Part shown: in pieces, positions 8,401 to 15,779 of the stretch
Position numbering within the stretch: position 1 is the stretch's first letter
How the letters are laid out: every line of letters starts with the position of its first letter
Source of the DNA: Pseudomonas laurentiana
GTDB lineage: Bacteria; Pseudomonadota; Gammaproteobacteria; Pseudomonadales; Pseudomonadaceae
Length of the DNA: 64,000 nucleotides
NCBI RefSeq assembly: GCF_014648275.1
Contig: NZ_BMQU01000012.1
Coordinates: 1-64,000, forward strand
Reading direction: 5' to 3'
Notes under the pieces: model-generated
Seen by the model: the letters and a program-made list of their open reading frames with translations, nothing else
What the model was told of the DNA's origin: nothing
The model's database searches: none
Program-made: the position numbers and the translations under genes

Positions 8401-9533
8401 TCGCGCTTCAAGCGGCGACCGTGCCAACCTTCAGCAAGCAGCAGCCGTTGCACGTCAGGGTGGTGGAAAACCGTCTGCTCAACGCACCCGGTGCCGCCAA
8501 GGAAACCCGGCAAGTGGTGTTTGATCTTGCGGACAGCGGCCTGACGTATCAGGCGGGTGATGCCCTGGGCGTCTGGCCGCGCAATTGTCCGGCACTGGTC
8601 GAAGAGCTGCTCAGTGCCATGAAGCTTGATGGAGAGGTGAGTGTCAGCCTCAAGGGCCAGCCACCCATGCCGTTGCGTAGCGCACTGCGCGAGCGGCTGG
8701 AGATCGCTCGAATCACTCCGGCCATACTCGAACAGGTTGCCCGCTGCAGCGCTGATCCTGAGTTGCAACGCCTGCTGGACCCGGTGCACAAAAACGAGTT
8801 GCAGGGCTGGCTATGGGGGCGGCAACTGGTCGATCTGCTGCAGCAGTTTCCCGTAAGCATGACGCTCGATACCTGGCTGCGCCTGCTCAAACCCTTGCAG
8901 CCGCGCTTGTACTCCATTAGCTCAAGCCCGTTGTTGCACCCGCAGCAGGTTCACCTGACGGTGTCGACGGTGCGCTACCGCCAGCGTAAAGGGGTGTGCT
9001 CGACCTTCCTTGCTGACCGTGCCGAAGCCGGGCAGGTGGGGATCTTTGTACAGCCCTCGGCTGATTTCCACTTGCCGAGCGATGATACGGCACCGGTGAT
9101 CATGGTCGGGCCCGGGACGGGGATCGCACCGTTCCGGGCGTTTCTTCAGGAACGCCAGGCGCGCGGCGCCAGTGGGCGCAACTGGCTGCTGTTTGGCGAG
9201 CAGCGCGCTGACAGTGATTTTTACTACCGTGACGAACTGCTGGCCTGGCAACGCGATGGCCACCTGACGCGGCTCGACACGGCCTTCTCCCGTGACCAGG
9301 CAGACAAGGTCTATGTGCAGCAGCGCATGCTGGAGCAGGGCGCCGAGTTGTGGCACTGGCTGGAGGCGGGCGCGTACTTCTACGTTTGTGGCGATGCCGG
9401 ACGCATGGCGCGGGATGTGGACGCGGCGCTCCAGCAGGTGGTGGCGGAGCACGGTGGAATGAGCGCCGAGCAGGCCAGTGATTATGTTGCGGGGCTAGGT
9501 CGGGCCAAACGCTACCGGCGAGATGTGTACTGA
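5469..9533 (+). CDS. nasA: Assimilatory nitrate reductase fused to a CysJ-like flavoprotein reductase
   Basis: A 1354-residue fusion that should take electrons from NADPH to nitrate in one chain. Residues 1-710 form a molybdopterin (bis-MGD) nitrate reductase: a 4Fe-4S motif CPYCGVGCG near residue 10 with a further Cys in RLCTKGQ, then the MopB core and a molybdopterin-dinucleotide-binding domain (from about 595). After a linker come a flavodoxin domain (ASQTGNGQALAQ, about 837), an FAD domain (RLYSISSSP, about 1145) and an NAD(P)-binding domain (GPGTGIAPFRAF, about 1214), ending AKRYRRDVY as in sulfite reductase flavoproteins. The ATG at 5469 has AGGAG eight bases upstream; a GTG at 5466 is possible. 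Such fusions are known in Pseudomonas. The protein is cytoplasmic. Confidence 0.93.
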   Translation: MTQTSVRSVCPYCGVGCGIVMTVAENRVIKVSGDKQHPSNFGRLCTKGQTCHQPLRESGRMEQAFVRHQRQRDPVQTAIDLAIDEAAQRLKAILIEHGPDALAFYVSGQLSLEAQYLINKLAKGFVRSRHIESNSRLCMASASSGYKLSLGADGPPGSYEDFDRSELFFVIGANMADCHPILFLRLLDRRKAGARLIVVDPRRTATAEKADLFLQIKPGTDLALLNGLLHLLLVNGAVDTAFIERFTEGWEAMPDFLQDYAPAQVAQVTGLAEADIRKAAEWIGQAPEWLSCWTMGLNQSIHGTWQTNALCNLHLATGAICRPGSGPFSLTGQPNAMGGREMGYMGPGLPGQRSALVEADRHFVEDLWQVPRGSLRAAAGDGTVAVFEGMAAGHIKACWIICSNPVASVANRQQVIDGLQTAELVITQDAFLDTETNRYADILLPAALWAEADGVMVNSERNLSLTEQAVEPPGASLPDWQLIARMACAMGYEAAFSYTCAEQIFDELRQAWNTDTGYDLRGISYPLLRQAPRQWPCAPGQADTRHPQRYLNDGVSQRLHTDAQGQCPPLAFPTPGGKARFFARPYLPPAELPDEAYPLVLNTGRVQHHWHTLTKTGKVAVLNALEPGPYLEIHPEDARQLGITEHDQVQVRSRRGEALLPARLSERVLPGNCFAPFHWNDAYGERLAINALTSDAIDPVSLQPAFKYCAVALSRVAGERIAAVELPAHTLQESATMPIDTLSQLLGLNNRVELALAEDEHLYMQGYLLGLRNSHLDGVPSLPVSAPLAPARRLLVEGLLAGLFSRSTPVQAPAIQAMEPVEASRHWLLWASQTGNGQALAQHCAQRLREAGLAVQVSSMEQVSLEQVSNAASLLLVASTFGDGEAPDCAKAFWQALQAASARRCTGLRYAVLALGDSSYAEFCGFGRKLDQRLAELGGVRLLERVECEPDFDEPAEQWLGTLVTALGQASMAAAPAVALQAATVPTFSKQQPLHVRVVENRLLNAPGAAKETRQVVFDLADSGLTYQAGDALGVWPRNCPALVEELLSAMKLDGEVSVSLKGQPPMPLRSALRERLEIARITPAILEQVARCSADPELQRLLDPVHKNELQGWLWGRQLVDLLQQFPVSMTLDTWLRLLKPLQPRLYSISSSPLLHPQQVHLTVSTVRYRQRKGVCSTFLADRAEAGQVGIFVQPSADFHLPSDDTAPVIMVGPGTGIAPFRAFLQERQARGASGRNWLLFGEQRADSDFYYRDELLAWQRDGHLTRLDTAFSRDQADKVYVQQRMLEQGAELWHWLEAGAYFYVCGDAGRMARDVDAALQQVVAEHGGMSAEQASDYVAGLGRAKRYRRDVY

Positions 9534-9625
9534 AATGCCCCAGAACGGGTAGCGCTGCACCAGGATGGCGCCGCTGGGGCGTGGTGTTTGCCGCGATGCC
9601 CTTGGCTATCCGGGGCTTGCACAGT

Positions 9626-9641
9626 TGGCACGGTATCTGCT
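9626..9641 (+). promoter_or_regulatory. Sigma-54 promoter of nirBD
   Basis: TGGCACG-N4-CTGCT, a perfect -24 element and a one-mismatch -12 element at the RpoN spacing. Transcription is expected to start near 9652, leaving a leader of about 150 nt before nirB. It lies about 90 bp after the nasA stop, so nirBD is its own unit. Confidence 0.78.
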
Positions 9642-9657
9642 GAAGACAGATTACAAC

Positions 9658-9752
9658 GTCCAGGGGTGATCAACGGCGATCCGCCCCACGGACCACGATT
9701 ATGAACGACCAGGCAAAGGCGCCTGGAGCTTCGGCTCCAGGCGCCTTTTTTT
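9658..9752 (+). promoter_or_regulatory. NasT/ANTAR-type antitermination leader of nirBD with intrinsic terminator
   Basis: P1 is an interrupted stem (GTCC/GGAC, GGGG/CCCC, GATC/GATC) closing on the six-base loop AACGGC (9672-9677). P2 is a perfect stem CCAGGC/GCCTGG with loop AAAGGC (9715-9720). Both loops have A1 and G4, as in established ANTAR targets. The right arm of P2 is part of the left arm of a very strong terminator: AAAGGCGCCTGGAGC (9715-9729), loop TTCG, GCTCCAGGCGCCTTT (9734-9748), then further Ts to 9752. P2 and terminator compete for the same bases. This duplicates the nasA leader in logic and in the second loop sequence. Confidence 0.85.
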
Positions 9753-9799
9753 GTGGGTGTTTTTCCGGCCGCCGTGATCGGCCAGAGTGAGGAAACGCT

Positions 9800-12358
9800 A
9801 TGAGCGCTCAAGCGACCATCGAGCAACGGGAACGTCTGATCATCGTCGGCAACGGCATGGTGGGCCATCACTGCGTCGAACAACTGATCGAGCGCGGCGC
9901 CTTGGCCCGCCTCGATCTGCGGGTGTTCGGCGAGGAGCGTCAGCGTGCCTACGACCGTGTGCACCTGTCGGAGTATTTCAGTGGCAGCGATGCTGAAACA
10001 CTGGCATTGGGTGATGCGCAATTGTATGCCGAACACGGTGTGCGCCTGCACTTGGCAGAGGCAGTCGTCGAGATCGACCGCGAGGCCGGTGAAGTGGTGA
10101 CGGCGCAAGGCCGCTACCCCTTTGATCGGTTGATCCTGGCTACCGGCTCCTATCCCTTCGTACCGCCGATTCCCGGTCCGGACGGTGCGGCGCGATTGGT
10201 CTATCGAACCCTGGACGACCTGGATGCGATTCGTGCGGCGGCCTATGGCGCACAGCGTGGCGTGGTCATCGGCGGTGGTCTGCTGGGCCTGGAAGCAGCC
10301 AACGCTCTCAAATCCCTGGGGCTTGAAGCTCATGTAGTGGAATTCGCGCCGCGCCTGATGCCAGTACAACTGGATGCTGAAGGCGGTGCGGCCCTGCGTG
10401 CACAAATCGAGGCACTGGGTGTCGGTGTACACCTGTCTCGCGCCACCCAGAGCATTGTTGAAGGCCGCGACTTCCGCTACCGGATGAATTTCGATGGCGA
10501 GCAGTTCCTGGAAACCGACCTGATCGTGTTTTCGGCGGGCATTCGCCCGCAGGACAGCCTGGGCCGTAGTTGTGGCCTGGAAATCGCACCACGGGGCGGG
10601 GTCGTGATCGATGGCGAATGCCGCACCAGCGACCCACGGATTTTTGCCATCGGCGAGTGTGCCTCGTGGAACGGCAGCGTCTTCGGCCTGGTGGCCCCGG
10701 GTTACAGCATGGCCCGTAACCTGGCTTCAGCCTTGTCGGGGGAACCATTCGAGGCCTTCGCCGGTGCCGACATGTCGACCAAGCTCAAGCTGCTGGGCGT
10801 GGATGTCGGTTCCATCGGCGATGCACACGCGGCGACCCCCGGTGCCCGCAGCTACCGCTTTATCGACGAGGCCGGCAGCGCCTACCGACGCCTGGTGATC
10901 GACGCCGAGGGCAAGCGCGTCCTGGGGGCGGTTCTGGTCGGTGATAACAGTTACTACGACACCCTGTTGCAGTATGTGCAGAACGCCATTGCCCTGCCAG
11001 CGGACCCCGCCGGCTTGATCCTGCCCTTGGGCAGCGCCGCGCCAGCACTGGGTGCGGATGCCTTGCCAGACGCGGCAACCATCTGCTCTTGCCACAACGT
11101 CAGCAAGGGCGCGATCTGTGCTGCCATCGACGGTGGTTGCAGCGACCTGGCGCAACTCAAGGGCCAGACCAAGGCCTGCACGGGGTGCGGTGGCTGCGCC
11201 GCCTTGCTCAAGCAGGTCTTCGAGCATGAGCTGAGCGCCCGCGGTGTGGCGGTGGACAAGAGCCTTTGCGAGCACTTTGCCTTCACCCGTCAGGAGCTTT
11301 ATGCGCTGGTGCGCGTCGAGGGCATTACGACGTTTGAAGACCTGCACGCCTGTCATGGTCGCGGTCAACTGGGCTGCGATGTCTGCAAACCGACGGTAGG
11401 TTCGATCCTCGCGTCCTGCTGGAACCAGCCGATCATGGATGCCGCGCTGGTGCCCTTGCAGGACACCAACGACACCTTCATGGCCAACATGCAGAAGAAC
11501 GGCACATATTCTGTGGTGCCGCGTATTCCGGGTGGGGAAATCACACCGGACAAGCTGATTGTGATTGGTCAGGTGGCGAAGAAGTACGACCTCTACACTA
11601 AGATCACCGGCGGCCAGCGCATCGACCTGTTCGGCGCGCAGTTGCATGAATTGCCGGAGATCTGGTCCGAGTTGATCGCCGCTGGCTTTGAGACCGGGCA
11701 TGCCTATGGCAAATCCACCCGCACGGTGAAGTCCTGCGTCGGCAGCACCTGGTGCCGCTATGGCGTGCAGGACAGCGTGGCCATGGCGCTCACCCTGGAA
11801 GACCGCTACAAGGGCCTGCGTTCGCCACACAAACTCAAGTTCGCGGTGTCCGGCTGTACCCGCGAATGCGCCGAGGCGCAAAGCAAGGACATCGGCGTGA
11901 TAGCCACCGAGAAGGGCTGGAACCTTTATGTCTGTGGTAATGGCGGCATGCGTCCACGCCACGCCGAGCTGTTCGCCACCGACCTGGATGATGCCGGGCT
12001 GATCCGTACCATCGACCGCGTATTGATGTTCTACATCCGCACCGCCGACAAACTGCAGCGCACTTCGGTCTGGCGCGAGCAGTTGGAGGGTGGGCTGGAT
12101 TACCTCAAGGCGGTAATCCTCGGGGACAGCCTGGGCCTGGGCGCCGAGCTGGAGGCGCAGATGCAGCAGGTGGTCGATCGCTACGAGTGCGAGTGGGCCA
12201 ATGCCCTGAAAGATCCCGAGAAGCTCAAGCGCTTCCGTACCTTCGTCAATGATCACCGTCCGGATCCGGCGATTCACTTCGTCAAGGAGCGCGGCCAGCG
12301 CCGACCGGTGGGCAACGCCGAGCTTCACCTGATCCCGACCACTGAAGAGGTGCTGTGA
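9800..12358 (+). CDS. nirB: Nitrite reductase (NAD(P)H) large subunit
   Basis: An 852-residue cytoplasmic enzyme reducing nitrite to ammonium. Domains in order: an FAD/NAD(P)H pyridine-nucleotide oxidoreductase (VGNGMVGHH near residue 14, VIGGGLLGLEAAN near 155), a BFD-like 2Fe-2S domain with paired Cys motifs (CSCHNVSKG near 430, CTGCGGC near 459), and the sulfite/nitrite reductase half-domain plus the siroheme/4Fe-4S region (SCVGSTWCRYG near 642, SGCTRECAEAQ near 682). The ATG at 9800 has GAGGAAA upstream. It overlaps nirD by one base. It acts directly after NasA in nitrate assimilation and shares its type of regulation. Confidence 0.95.
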   Translation: MSAQATIEQRERLIIVGNGMVGHHCVEQLIERGALARLDLRVFGEERQRAYDRVHLSEYFSGSDAETLALGDAQLYAEHGVRLHLAEAVVEIDREAGEVVTAQGRYPFDRLILATGSYPFVPPIPGPDGAARLVYRTLDDLDAIRAAAYGAQRGVVIGGGLLGLEAANALKSLGLEAHVVEFAPRLMPVQLDAEGGAALRAQIEALGVGVHLSRATQSIVEGRDFRYRMNFDGEQFLETDLIVFSAGIRPQDSLGRSCGLEIAPRGGVVIDGECRTSDPRIFAIGECASWNGSVFGLVAPGYSMARNLASALSGEPFEAFAGADMSTKLKLLGVDVGSIGDAHAATPGARSYRFIDEAGSAYRRLVIDAEGKRVLGAVLVGDNSYYDTLLQYVQNAIALPADPAGLILPLGSAAPALGADALPDAATICSCHNVSKGAICAAIDGGCSDLAQLKGQTKACTGCGGCAALLKQVFEHELSARGVAVDKSLCEHFAFTRQELYALVRVEGITTFEDLHACHGRGQLGCDVCKPTVGSILASCWNQPIMDAALVPLQDTNDTFMANMQKNGTYSVVPRIPGGEITPDKLIVIGQVAKKYDLYTKITGGQRIDLFGAQLHELPEIWSELIAAGFETGHAYGKSTRTVKSCVGSTWCRYGVQDSVAMALTLEDRYKGLRSPHKLKFAVSGCTRECAEAQSKDIGVIATEKGWNLYVCGNGGMRPRHAELFATDLDDAGLIRTIDRVLMFYIRTADKLQRTSVWREQLEGGLDYLKAVILGDSLGLGAELEAQMQQVVDRYECEWANALKDPEKLKRFRTFVNDHRPDPAIHFVKERGQRRPVGNAELHLIPTTEEVL

Positions 12359-12720
12359 TGAACCCGTCGAATCAAGCGGTACGTGTTGACCTGCAAGACT
12401 GGCAGGCGGTCTGCAGTCGCCATGACCTGGTGCCCTATTCGGGGGTGGTGGCCCGTGTGGGGGATGCTCAGGTGGCCCTGTTCTATCTGCCGGAGGCTGC
12501 CCAGGCGCTCTATGCCGTAGACAACCATGACCCGCAGTCCGGAGCCAATGTGATCGGGCGGGGCATCATTGGCAGCCTCAAGGGGCAGCCGGTCGTGGCG
12601 GCCCCCCTGTATAAACAGCACTTCAGTTTGCTCGACGGACGCTGCCTGGAGGATCCGCAGCAGGTAGTGCGGGTATGGGCTGTGCGTTTCAATGGCGACC
12701 AGGTCGAGGTAGCGGTTTAG
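12358..12720 (+). CDS. nirD: Nitrite reductase small subunit
   Basis: A 120-residue protein with the Rieske-like fold of NirD, which assembles with NirB. The positions of the Rieske ligands lack cysteines (around NHDPQSG and PLYKQHFSL only His remains). That is normal for NirD, which does not hold a cluster. The ATG at 12358 shares its A with the nirB stop (TGATG), indicating translational coupling. A GTG three bases earlier is possible but less likely. Confidence 0.93.
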   Translation: MNPSNQAVRVDLQDWQAVCSRHDLVPYSGVVARVGDAQVALFYLPEAAQALYAVDNHDPQSGANVIGRGIIGSLKGQPVVAAPLYKQHFSLLDGRCLEDPQQVVRVWAVRFNGDQVEVAV

Positions 12721-12811
12721 GCTCAGGCCAGTCACGGCGGCTTGTGCTGCGGTGGGCGGTGGCGGCTCAAGGCAGTCGCCGCCTGCTCGGCAGGCCGTTA
12801 CACTGTCGGGC

Positions 12812-13738
12812 ATGAACCTCGACACCCGCATTAAATACCGCCACTTGCTGTGCTTCCTGGAAATCGCCCGGCAGGGCAGTTTCGCCAAGGCGGCCGATGT
12901 CTTGGCAATCAGCCAGCCCGCAACGTCCAAAACCCTCAAGGAACTGGAGGATTTGCTGCAGGCGCGTTTGTTCGAGCGTGGCAAGCAGGGCGTTGAACTG
13001 ACCCCGGCCGGGTTTCGTTTCATGCGTTACGCAGGCCCTAGCGTGCAGGCCCTGCGCGAGGGCGTGAGCAGTGTACGCGGCGAGGAACACGCGCCACCGC
13101 AGGTGCGTGTCGGGGTGCTGTCCACGGTCGAAAGCCTGTTGATGCCTGAAGCGCTCTGCCGTTTGCATCAGCGCCATGAGGCACTGGTGGTCAGTGTCGC
13201 CACCGGGCCCAGTGCCTATCTGCTGGCGCAGTTGCACGTTGGCGAGCTGGATCTGGTCATTGGCCGGATGACCGACAGCCCGCAAATCCAGGGCCTGATC
13301 TTCGAGCACCTGTACAGCGAGTCAATGGCCCTGGTAGTGCGTCCGGGGCATCCATTGCTCAAGCGTCAGCCATTGGAGCGTAACCGTGTCGGGGCCTACC
13401 CATTGGTACTGCCGCTGGCCGGTACCACCATTCGCAAGCATGCCGACAGCTTGTTCGTGCAGTGCGCCATAGAGCAGCCGCTGCAGCGCCTTGAAACCCT
13501 GTCTCCGGCCTTGAGCCGCCGTTATGTCCTGGGCAGTGATGCCGTCTGGGTCGCGCCACGGGATGCGGTACGGGTCGATCTTGACGCTGGCGAACTGTGC
13601 GAACTGGACCTTGGTGTCAGCGAACCGGGCGGTTCGGTCGGTATTTGCAGCAATGCCGCGTTGCCTCGGTCACTACCGGCACAGTGGTTGTGCGAGGTAT
13701 TGCGCGAGGTCGCCGGAGCCTACCGCACTGAGCGATAG
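12812..13738 (+). CDS. pcaQ: LysR-family regulator, PcaQ-like
   Basis: A 308-residue LysR-type regulator. The N-terminal winged HTH spans residues 5-65 (HLLCFLEIARQGSFAKAADV, then SQPATSKTLKELE). The effector-binding domain follows from about residue 90. The N-terminus (NLDTRIKYRHLLCFLE) closely matches the PcaQ family, which activates protocatechuate-catabolism genes. No pca gene is in the window, so the target must be distant or the family name may not reflect function. The ATG at 12812 is chosen because LysR similarity starts there; a longer frame upstream has no support. The nirBD genes just upstream belong to a different unit. Confidence 0.68.
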   Translation: MNLDTRIKYRHLLCFLEIARQGSFAKAADVLAISQPATSKTLKELEDLLQARLFERGKQGVELTPAGFRFMRYAGPSVQALREGVSSVRGEEHAPPQVRVGVLSTVESLLMPEALCRLHQRHEALVVSVATGPSAYLLAQLHVGELDLVIGRMTDSPQIQGLIFEHLYSESMALVVRPGHPLLKRQPLERNRVGAYPLVLPLAGTTIRKHADSLFVQCAIEQPLQRLETLSPALSRRYVLGSDAVWVAPRDAVRVDLDAGELCELDLGVSEPGGSVGICSNAALPRSLPAQWLCEVLREVAGAYRTER

Positions 13739-13891
13739 CGGCCATTGGCTGTCATCTGGATGAAGAAGGTTTTATCTGGCTGAACTTATCCCTGTTTTCT
13801 CGCTCTCATGCCGGTAGCCATTGGTCGTGGCGGCCTGATAAGCTCGCGGCTTTACTCGATTGCCCTATTGGCGCATGAACAAGGAAATAGC

Positions 13892-14614
13892 ATGAAACAG
13901 CATCGGTTGGCGGCTGCGGTTGCCCTGGTTGGCCTGGTACTGGCGGGTTGCGATTCGAAGACCAGCGTCGAGCTGAAAACTCCGGCACAGAAAGCCTCCT
14001 ACGGTATCGGCCTGAACATGGGCAAGAGCCTGGCTCAGGAAGGCATGGACGACCTCGATTCCAAGGCTGTCGCACAAGGCATCGAAGATGCTGTCGGCAA
14101 GAAAGAGCAGAAAATCAAGGACGAGGAGCTGGTTGAAGCCTTCGCTGCACTGCAGAAGCGTGCTGAAGAGCGTCTGGTCAAGATGAGCGAAGAGTCGGCG
14201 GCTGCCGGCAAGAAGTTCCTCGAAGAAAACGGCAAGAAGCCAGGTGTTGTCACCACCGCTTCCGGCCTGCAGTACGAAGTCGTGAAGAAGGCCGATGGCG
14301 CTCAGCCCAAGCCGACCGACGTGGTCACTGTTCATTACGAAGGCAAGCTGATCGACGGCAAGGTCTTCGACAGCTCGGTTGAGCGTGGCAGCCCGATTGA
14401 CCTGCCGGTCAGCGGCGTGATCCCAGGTTGGGTCGAAGGCCTGCAACTGATGCACGTTGGCGAGAAGTACAAGCTGTACATCCCGTCCGACCTGGCATAC
14501 GGCGCACAGAGCCCAAGCCCGATGATTCCGGCCAACTCCGTGCTGGTATTCGATCTGGAACTGCTGGGCATCAAGGATCAGCCGAAGCCAGAAGCTGAAG
14601 CTGACGCCAAGTAA
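13892..14614 (+). CDS. FKBP-type peptidyl-prolyl isomerase lipoprotein
   Basis: A 240-residue FkpA/FklB-type isomerase. The first 20 residues are a lipoprotein signal ending in LVLAGC, so the mature protein should be lipid-anchored in the envelope. Residues 30-130 form the FKBP N-terminal dimerisation region, rich in charged helices. From about residue 150 comes the catalytic FKBP domain, with VTVHYEGKLIDGKVFDSS, GVIPGWVEGLQLM and IPSDLAYG. The ATG at 13892 follows AAGGAAATAG. It is monocistronic with a terminator 15 bp downstream. The inferred role is folding of periplasmic or outer-membrane proteins. Confidence 0.92.
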   Translation: MKQHRLAAAVALVGLVLAGCDSKTSVELKTPAQKASYGIGLNMGKSLAQEGMDDLDSKAVAQGIEDAVGKKEQKIKDEELVEAFAALQKRAEERLVKMSEESAAAGKKFLEENGKKPGVVTTASGLQYEVVKKADGAQPKPTDVVTVHYEGKLIDGKVFDSSVERGSPIDLPVSGVIPGWVEGLQLMHVGEKYKLYIPSDLAYGAQSPSPMIPANSVLVFDLELLGIKDQPKPEAEADAK

Positions 14615-14628
14615 GTTTACCGCTGTAC

Positions 14629-14663
14629 CGACGACGCCCCGTTCTCACGGGGCGTTGTCGTTT
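14629..14663 (+). terminator. Intrinsic terminator after the FKBP gene
   Basis: CGACGACGCCCC (14629-14640) pairs with GGGGCGTTGTCG (14649-14660) with a single G-T pair; a TTT run follows. Confidence 0.8.
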
Positions 14664-14843
14664 CTGGGGCCGGGCAGCATTTCCCTGTACCATCAGGCAC
14701 ATACCATGCGACGTCTGAATCGCTGAACCTGTTGACGCGGCACTCAAACAATTGCGCATTTAAACAGGTGTGTAAAAAACGCCCGATTTGAGTAAAGCCC
14801 TTGCGCTGCGGGCACCCTGGGCCCTAAAAGCGGCTCTGTTCAC

Positions 14844-14874
14844 AAGGTTATCCACAATAACTGTGGATAACCTT
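14844..14874. promoter_or_regulatory. Inverted pair of perfect DnaA boxes
   Basis: AAGGTTATCCACA (14844-14856) and TGTGGATAACCTT (14862-14874) form a perfect 13-bp inverted repeat with five bases between. Each arm contains TTATCCACA, the consensus DnaA box. The pair lies 25 bp upstream of the ykvA-like start, where it could repress or activate that gene or simply titrate DnaA. No AT-rich unwinding region or further boxes are seen, so this is not an origin. Confidence 0.7.
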
Positions 14875-14899
14875 CCCTGACACATTGGTAGGAGGCTGC

Positions 14900-15340
14900 A
14901 TGAAAGCTCCGTGGAATTTCACTCGTTTCCTGCCTTTGGCCGAGCGCTTGCTCAGCCGTGGGCGGCTCCCTGCACTGATTTTTGCTGTGGCTCGCAAAGG
15001 TCCGCAATTGGGCAAGCTCAAAGATGACGTGCGCCTGTTGCAGGCGTTGTGTCTGGCCTGGTGGCGCGGCGAGTACCGGGCAATCAGCCCCAAGGCCATG
15101 GTCACTGTCGTGGCGGGGCTGTTGTACTTTGTCAGCCCTCTGGATGCGATTCCAGACTGGTTGTTGGGGGTAGGCCTGCTGGATGACATCGCGGTGCTGG
15201 CTTGGGTGCTCAAGACGGTGGGTGATGAACTGGCGGCGTTTCGCGCCTGGCGTGATCGGCAGGCGCCGGAGAAGCTGCGTGTTGTAGAGCGTTTGCCGGA
15301 TTCGCCTGAGGCATTGTGCCTGGAGCATAAAAAAAGCTGA
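14900..15340 (+). CDS. YkvA-family (DUF1232) protein
   Basis: A 146-residue protein with the DUF1232/YkvA core: a hydrophobic stretch then YFVSPLDAIPDWLLGVGLLDD, shown here in part as SPLDAIPDWLLG near residue 80. This is typical of small membrane-associated proteins of unknown function. The ATG at 14900 follows a strong AGGAGG; a TTG at 14885 is less likely. It ends 88 bp before the HTH gene. The inverted DnaA boxes directly upstream are its most unusual context. No enzymatic role can be assigned. Confidence 0.8.
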   Translation: MKAPWNFTRFLPLAERLLSRGRLPALIFAVARKGPQLGKLKDDVRLLQALCLAWWRGEYRAISPKAMVTVVAGLLYFVSPLDAIPDWLLGVGLLDDIAVLAWVLKTVGDELAAFRAWRDRQAPEKLRVVERLPDSPEALCLEHKKS

Positions 15341-15366
15341 CGCCGCACGTTTCCGTTGGCTGGTAA

Positions 15367-15390
15367 TATAATTGGCATAAGGATTATGCC
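15367..15390 (+). promoter_or_regulatory. -10 element and palindromic operator before the HTH gene
   Basis: TATAAT (15367-15372) is a perfect -10 hexamer. Immediately downstream, across the expected start of transcription, GGCATAA-GGA-TTATGCC (15374-15390) is a perfect 7-bp inverted repeat. A palindrome in this place fits autorepression by the HTH protein encoded next. The -35 is weak. Confidence 0.55.
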
Positions 15391-15428
15391 TACCGATTAC
15401 ATGCGAGTTGTCCTACAAGGGGGTTGTA

Positions 15429-15779
15429 ATGGGTATTCAGGTCATCAGCCGGGACGGCCAACCCGAGTATGCGGTCGTACCTTGGGAGCAGTATCAGGCC
15501 CTGCTCAAGGCAGCAGGTCAACCTGCGGCGAATTCAATGGGGCAACCGGCCACGTGCGAGCCGGTTGTCGAACCCTCGGCGGCTCGGGTTCCGAGCTTGA
15601 GTGAGCTGGCCCAGTTGCGTCAGGCCAAGGGTCTGGCACCTGAGCAGTTGGCGCGTACCGTGGGTATCAGCCCGGCCTACCTGGCCATGATCGAGTCCGG
15701 TGAGCGCCAGCCCGATGCGGCGATTCGCCGTAGCTTGGCGTGGGAGCTCGGTGTGCCTGGCTGGAGTGAGCCATCGTGA
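15429..15779 (+). CDS. HTH (XRE-type) regulator with Phd/YefM-like N-terminus
   Basis: A 116-residue protein. The first 35 residues (VISRDGQPEYAVVPWEQYQA) resemble the beginning of Phd/YefM antitoxins. Residues 62-115 are an XRE helix-turn-helix: LRQAKGLAPEQLA, then GISPAYLAMIESGERQPD. The ATG at 15429 is preceded by AAGGGGGTTGT. The next gene starts inside its stop codon (GTGA), so both are made from one message. With the palindrome over the promoter, this is the layout of an autoregulated antitoxin-type operon. The same position next to prc and an EAL gene in other pseudomonads suggests a core gene, which weakens a toxin-antitoxin reading. Confidence 0.75.
   Translation: MGIQVISRDGQPEYAVVPWEQYQALLKAAGQPAANSMGQPATCEPVVEPSAARVPSLSELAQLRQAKGLAPEQLARTVGISPAYLAMIESGERQPDAAIRRSLAWELGVPGWSEPS

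Noticed and set aside
9512-10432. 306-codon minus-strand open frame spanning the nirB leader
   Set aside because: It would run through the sigma-54 promoter, both hexaloop hairpins and the terminator; no domain is evident.
10727-12328. 533-codon minus-strand open frame opposite nirB
   Set aside because: Shadow of nirB; no ribosome site and no family features.
13808-13891. Longer N-terminus for the FKBP protein
   Set aside because: It would bury the lipoprotein signal peptide; the ATG at 13892 gives a canonical lipobox.
14844-14874. Replication origin
   Set aside because: Only two DnaA boxes, no AT-rich unwinding element and no dnaA/dnaN or plasmid genes nearby.
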